This document shows, piece by piece, positions 4,846-7,912 of a stretch of DNA of 7,912 nt. Position numbers and translations under genes: made by a program. Numbering within the stretch: position 1 is the stretch's first letter; every line of letters starts with the position of its first letter. Below the pieces are notes generated by a model that saw only the letters and a program-made list of their open reading frames with translations, was not told where the DNA came from and ran no database searches. The stretch comes from an uncultured Desulfovibrionaceae bacterium (GTDB taxonomy: Bacteria; Desulfobacterota; Desulfovibrionia; Desulfovibrionales; Desulfovibrionaceae). The DNA lies in the NCBI GenBank assembly GCA_947037905.1, contig CAMQUX010000059.1:1-7912 (forward strand), written 5' to 3'.

Positions 4846-6813
4846 ATGAAAAAAATACTTTCATTCGTCCTATTTGTAATAAGTGTTTTTGCTGCACAAT
4901 CTCTTTTTGCAGCACCCCTTACAAAAGGAGAACTACAAAAAATTCGAACACTTGCGATTTCAGATGATCCCTATGCTCAAATCCAATTAGCAGAAGCCTA
5001 TAAAACGGGTAATGGCATAGCAAAAGATTTAGAAATGACAGCTAAATGGTATGAAGCGGCTGCAAGACACGCTGTCCCTGAAGCTGAATTTCAAGTAGCA
5101 CAAATCTATCACTACGGATTAGGTGTTGAAAAAAATTTTACTAAAGCTCTTTTTAATTATAAAAGCGCCGCAGGGCAAAATCATTTAGCCTCACAATTAT
5201 ATTTAGCAAACAGTTACTATACTGGTACTGCAGATATTGCACAAAATAAAGCAGAAGCTTTCATCTGGAGTAAAGAAGGTGCAGATAATAATAGTGTAGA
5301 AGCACAGCTCCTACTTGCAAAAATCTATATTGATGGTGTTGGAATAAAAAAAGATGATGCAAAGGCTTTTACATTAATCTTAAATCTTGCCGAAAAAAAT
5401 AACATAGAAGGGCAAATTCAAACTGCTTATATGTATGAAAAAGGAATTGGAACCAAAAAAAATCCAAAAAAAGCTTTTGAATGGATTCAAAAAGCAAGTG
5501 CTCAAAATTCACCAGAAGCAAAATTTATATTAGCAAATTATTACTATCAAGGCTTTGGAATTAAGAAAGATCAAGCAAAAGCTTTTTCACTTTTTCAAGA
5601 GTTAGAAAAAGATAGTTTACCTGATGTAATGTTACAACTAGCACTCATGTACCAAAAAGGCGAAGGTACTAAAATAGATCATAATCAGGCACTTTTACTT
5701 TTTACTCAACTAGCAGAAACGAATCCAATCGCACAAGCAAGTCTTGGTAAATATTACTCTGAAGGGAAAATAATTCCAAAACATAATGCAAAAGCATTTA
5801 CGCATTACAAAGCTGCAGCTGAAAATGGTAATGTTGAAGCACAGTTTGCTTTAGGACAGATGTATGAAAAAGGAATTGGTACTGAACAAAATCTAGCTGA
5901 AGCAACAAAATGGTATTCTAAAATAGCACACTTAAATTACCCTTCAGCGCAACTTTTTTTGGCAAATACACTTTACAAAGAAAATAAAGAACCAGCAGAA
6001 AATTACAAAAAAGCTTTTGCTTTTTACGAAAAAACAGCGAGTAAAAATTCTCCAGATGCACAGCTAAAACTTGGGAATATGTACTATAATGGACATGGAA
6101 CTAAAAAAGATTATACTAAAGCTTTAGAATTTTACGAAAAATCTGCTAAGCAAAATAATGCAAAAGCACAATTTGAACTAGCAAATATGTACTATCAAGG
6201 GCTTGGAACCGATAAAGATTATACAAAAGCAATTACTTGGTATGAAAAAGCAGCTGAACAGGATTTATTGCAAGCACAGCTTAAGTTAGGATTAATTTTC
6301 GAAAATGGTGAAGGTGTACAAAGAAATTACATTAAAGCTTTTGAATTTTATAAAAAAGCAGCTGAACAAAATTCTGCAAAAGCACAAACTCAACTTGCAC
6401 TCTTATACAAAAATGCAAAAGGAACACCACAAGATGAATACAAAGCATTTACATGGTTTCAAAAAGCAGCAGAACAGAGTTTTGTAGAGGCAGAGTACCA
6501 TCTTGGTAATATGTATTATCTTGGGCTTGGAACAGATAAAAACTATAAAGAAGCCTTTGTTTGGATGCAAAAAGCAGCAATGCAAAGTGTTGCAGAAGCT
6601 CAATATACCTTAGGTTTTATGTATGCTAACGGACAAGGAACCGATATGGATTTAAAAGAGGCTTATGCATGGCTTAGTACTGCAGCGACAATTGATCCAA
6701 ATTTACAAAATCCGCTACAAACTAAACTTGAAAAAATATTCAGTTTTGCAGAGCTCACAGAAGCACAGAATCTTGCTGGCTTATATTACGAAAAATATAA
6801 ACCAAAAGTTTAA
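4846..6813 (+). CDS. Large exported Sel1-like repeat protein (16 repeats)
   Basis: The 655-residue product has a Sec signal peptide (MKK, hydrophobic core 4-19, cleavage near residues 22-23 after SLFA or SLFAA) and no lipobox, so it should be soluble in the periplasm or secreted. A short helical segment (25-40) precedes 16 Sel1-like repeats from 43 to 619. Most are exactly 36 residues; repeats 3 (115-151) and 10 (367-403) have 37 and repeat 7 (260-294) has 35. The final repeat contains AYAW (606-609) and a cap (620-651) ends in LAGLYYEKY, like its neighbours. It has no cysteine and is rich in Lys, Asn and Gln. The start ATG has only a weak GGA (4837-4839) six bases upstream and lies 17 bp after the lipoprotein stop, so it is probably translated from the same mRNA. 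A strong terminator follows at 6863. It could work with the lipoprotein as an anchored/soluble scaffold pair; this is inference. Confidence 0.95.
   Translation: MKKILSFVLFVISVFAAQSLFAAPLTKGELQKIRTLAISDDPYAQIQLAEAYKTGNGIAKDLEMTAKWYEAAARHAVPEAEFQVAQIYHYGLGVEKNFTKALFNYKSAAGQNHLASQLYLANSYYTGTADIAQNKAEAFIWSKEGADNNSVEAQLLLAKIYIDGVGIKKDDAKAFTLILNLAEKNNIEGQIQTAYMYEKGIGTKKNPKKAFEWIQKASAQNSPEAKFILANYYYQGFGIKKDQAKAFSLFQELEKDSLPDVMLQLALMYQKGEGTKIDHNQALLLFTQLAETNPIAQASLGKYYSEGKIIPKHNAKAFTHYKAAAENGNVEAQFALGQMYEKGIGTEQNLAEATKWYSKIAHLNYPSAQLFLANTLYKENKEPAENYKKAFAFYEKTASKNSPDAQLKLGNMYYNGHGTKKDYTKALEFYEKSAKQNNAKAQFELANMYYQGLGTDKDYTKAITWYEKAAEQDLLQAQLKLGLIFENGEGVQRNYIKAFEFYKKAAEQNSAKAQTQLALLYKNAKGTPQDEYKAFTWFQKAAEQSFVEAEYHLGNMYYLGLGTDKNYKEAFVWMQKAAMQSVAEAQYTLGFMYANGQGTDMDLKEAYAWLSTAATIDPNLQNPLQTKLEKIFSFAELTEAQNLAGLYYEKYKPKV
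4972..6702 (+). repeat. 108-bp-period SLR array in the second operon gene
   Basis: Sixteen coding repeats of about 108 bp cover residues 43-619. Repeat 11 (404-439) shares an uninterrupted 24-bp identity (6076-6099) with repeat 11 of the upstream lipoprotein gene (3770-3793), encoding NMYYNGHG in both. This suggests the two genes arose by duplication or have exchanged sequence. Confidence 0.85.
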
Positions 6814-6862
6814 TTATTTAAAAAACTTATATCTAAAAATATAAATTTAACAAAACTAGCAT

Positions 6863-6899
6863 AAAAAGGTTTGTCTCTAAATATGAGACAAACCTTTTT
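6863..6899. terminator. Strong intrinsic terminator, probably bidirectional
   Basis: AAAAAGGTTTGTCTC (6863-6877) and GAGACAAACCTTTTT (6885-6899) form a perfect 15-bp stem with a 7-base loop (TAAATAT). The stem's own A5 and T5 ends provide a U-tract in either direction. It sits 49 bp after the stop of the 16-repeat SLR gene and closes the two-gene operon, insulating the YigZ gene. Confidence 0.92.
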
Positions 6900-7029
6900 A
6901 TTATTTCAATCTATATAAAAAAGAATTCACTATTTACTCATCAAAAATTCTATTTTTTAAATAATGCAAGATACACCTTATTTCCATTTAAAACTTGCGT
7001 AAGTAACATCTTTCAAATATCTTTATTAA

Positions 7030-7653
7030 ATGAACGCGCAGTTATATCTTGTCCCTAAACTAGGTCTCCATAGACAATCTCTTATTATAAAAAAAAGTCG
7101 TTTTATAGTTTCCATCAGTCGTGCAAAAAATCCAAAAGAAGCAAGGGATTGGATTAAAACAATCCAAGAAGAATTTTCATCTGCCACACATAACTGTTGG
7201 GCATACCAATGTGGTGCAGCAAAAAGCAATACTCAAATAGGATTAAGTGATGATGGGGAGCCACATGGCACAGCAGGAAGACCAATTTTAAACACACTTC
7301 TCCATGCAGAACTAGGTGAAATTGCACTTGTTGTTACAAGATTTTTTGGAGGCGTTAAACTTGGTACTGGAGGGCTTGTAAAAGCATATACAGAGCTTGC
7401 AAAATTAGGCTTAAACGAATTAGAGACTGAATATGTTTCTTACTATAAGAACTATCATATTTCATTTAATTATCAAGAAATTCAATCTGTTAAGTATTTA
7501 TGTCTTGAATCTAATATAATGATTATACATGAAAATTTTGATGAGAATATATCTTTTACAATCGCACTGGACGAAAAAGATAAAGATTTTTTTCATGAAA
7601 AATTTCTCTCTATAACTAATGGTAAGGGAATATTTACACCCTCTCTATCTTAA
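7030..7653 (+). CDS. yigZ: YigZ/IMPACT family protein
   Basis: The 207-residue protein matches the length of the family (E. coli YigZ is about 204). The N-terminal UPF0029/IMPACT domain (about 12-130) shows KKSRF (21-25), the signature SDDGEPHGTAGRP (73-85), RFFGG (104-108) and KLGTGGLVKAY (110-120). A weaker second domain (about 137-200) matches the position of the DUF1949 domain in YigZ proteins. There is no signal peptide, so it is cytosolic. The eukaryotic relatives IMPACT and YIH1 act on Gcn1/Gcn2 translation control; the bacterial role is not firmly established. The start is fixed, because an in-frame TAA (7027-7029) directly precedes the ATG and no other Met occurs before residue 164. 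No Shine-Dalgarno is visible. It lies after a strong terminator and needs its own promoter; TTGCGT (6995-7000) with TATCTT (7018-7023) at 17 bases is a weak candidate that would start transcription almost at the ATG. Confidence 0.95.
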   Translation: MNAQLYLVPKLGLHRQSLIIKKSRFIVSISRAKNPKEARDWIKTIQEEFSSATHNCWAYQCGAAKSNTQIGLSDDGEPHGTAGRPILNTLLHAELGEIALVVTRFFGGVKLGTGGLVKAYTELAKLGLNELETEYVSYYKNYHISFNYQEIQSVKYLCLESNIMIIHENFDENISFTIALDEKDKDFFHEKFLSITNGKGIFTPSLS

Positions 7654-7863
7654 AATATTCTTATTCTTTACTAAAAAATGTAGCTATACTATTTTAGATA
7701 CAGCATATTTTAAGCACAGTATATTTCAAAATATTAATGAAATACCTATAAATTTAAAAGAAAATGTCTCTTTAGTTTCTAAAAAAATAAACCAGTTTTA
7801 ACAATCCCCTGCTCTAGTTAAAAAATCAAAACCTGAATAAATAAAAGAATACAGAGTATAAAG

Positions 7864-7895
7864 AAAAGAGACAGAATTGCTTCTATCTCTTTTTT
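7864..7895 (+). terminator. Intrinsic terminator downstream of yigZ
   Basis: AAAAGAGA (7864-7871) pairs with TCTCTTTT (7886-7893). After one mismatch, AGAA (7873-7876) pairs with TTCT (7881-7884) around a TTGC loop. Six T's (7890-7895) complete a terminator on the + strand, and the A-rich left flank could also serve the opposite strand. It lies 210 bp after the yigZ stop, a stretch in which I see no convincing gene, so it may end yigZ or a convergent gene beyond the window. Confidence 0.75.
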
Positions 7896-7912
7896 GTCTC
7901 CTAAATAACGCA

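Noticed and set aside
2642..6702. Periodic DNA repeats as a CRISPR or non-coding satellite
   Set aside because: The 108-bp period matches the 36-codon Sel1 unit in an open frame, so it is coding repetition.
7619..7801. 60-codon frame overlapping the end of yigZ
   Set aside because: It begins inside yigZ out of frame, has no ribosome binding site, and its translation looks like random AT-rich DNA.

Overview
The window is AT-rich DNA, roughly one third G+C by eye. All five convincing genes lie on the + strand. Four of them encode exported proteins built almost entirely from Sel1-like repeats (SLRs, a 36-residue TPR-like helix pair). The fifth is an ordinary YigZ/IMPACT-family gene. Signal peptides, one lipoprotein signal with Ser at +2 and Shine-Dalgarno-like AAAGG(A/G) sequences point to a Gram-negative (diderm) bacterium. 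Low G+C together with expanded SLR genes suits a host-associated or intracellular lineage; a Lawsonia-like deltaproteobacterium is one guess, but the sequence shown cannot settle it.

Layout: (1) 36-707, a small exported SLR protein with about 4 repeats. (2) A 269-bp AT-rich gap with an inverted repeat just upstream of the next gene. (3) 977-2014, an exported SLR protein with 6 repeats and a 9-residue/27-bp Pro-Asn-Gln minirepeat after its signal peptide. (4) A 441-bp gap with several inverted repeats, a 10-bp palindrome and two TATAAT boxes. (5) 2456-4828, a lipoprotein with 19 SLRs. (6) After only 17 bp, 4846-6813, an exported protein with 16 SLRs; these two look like one operon. (7) A perfect 15-bp-stem intrinsic terminator at 6863-6899. 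(8) 7030-7653, yigZ. (9) A final hairpin terminator at 7864-7895.

The four SLR proteins share one plan: export signal, SLR solenoid, a last repeat ending in an AYAW motif, and a helical C-terminal cap. They differ in repeat number (4, 6, 19, 16) and in anchoring. The mature chains contain no cysteine except the lipid-anchored one. The simplest reading is a locally duplicated and expanded paralogue cluster of periplasmic or outer-membrane scaffold proteins. SLR proteins elsewhere act as protein-interaction scaffolds, some of them in host-cell contact, but no partner or enzyme is encoded here, so the function is unknown. The YigZ gene is separated by a strong terminator and is probably unrelated.
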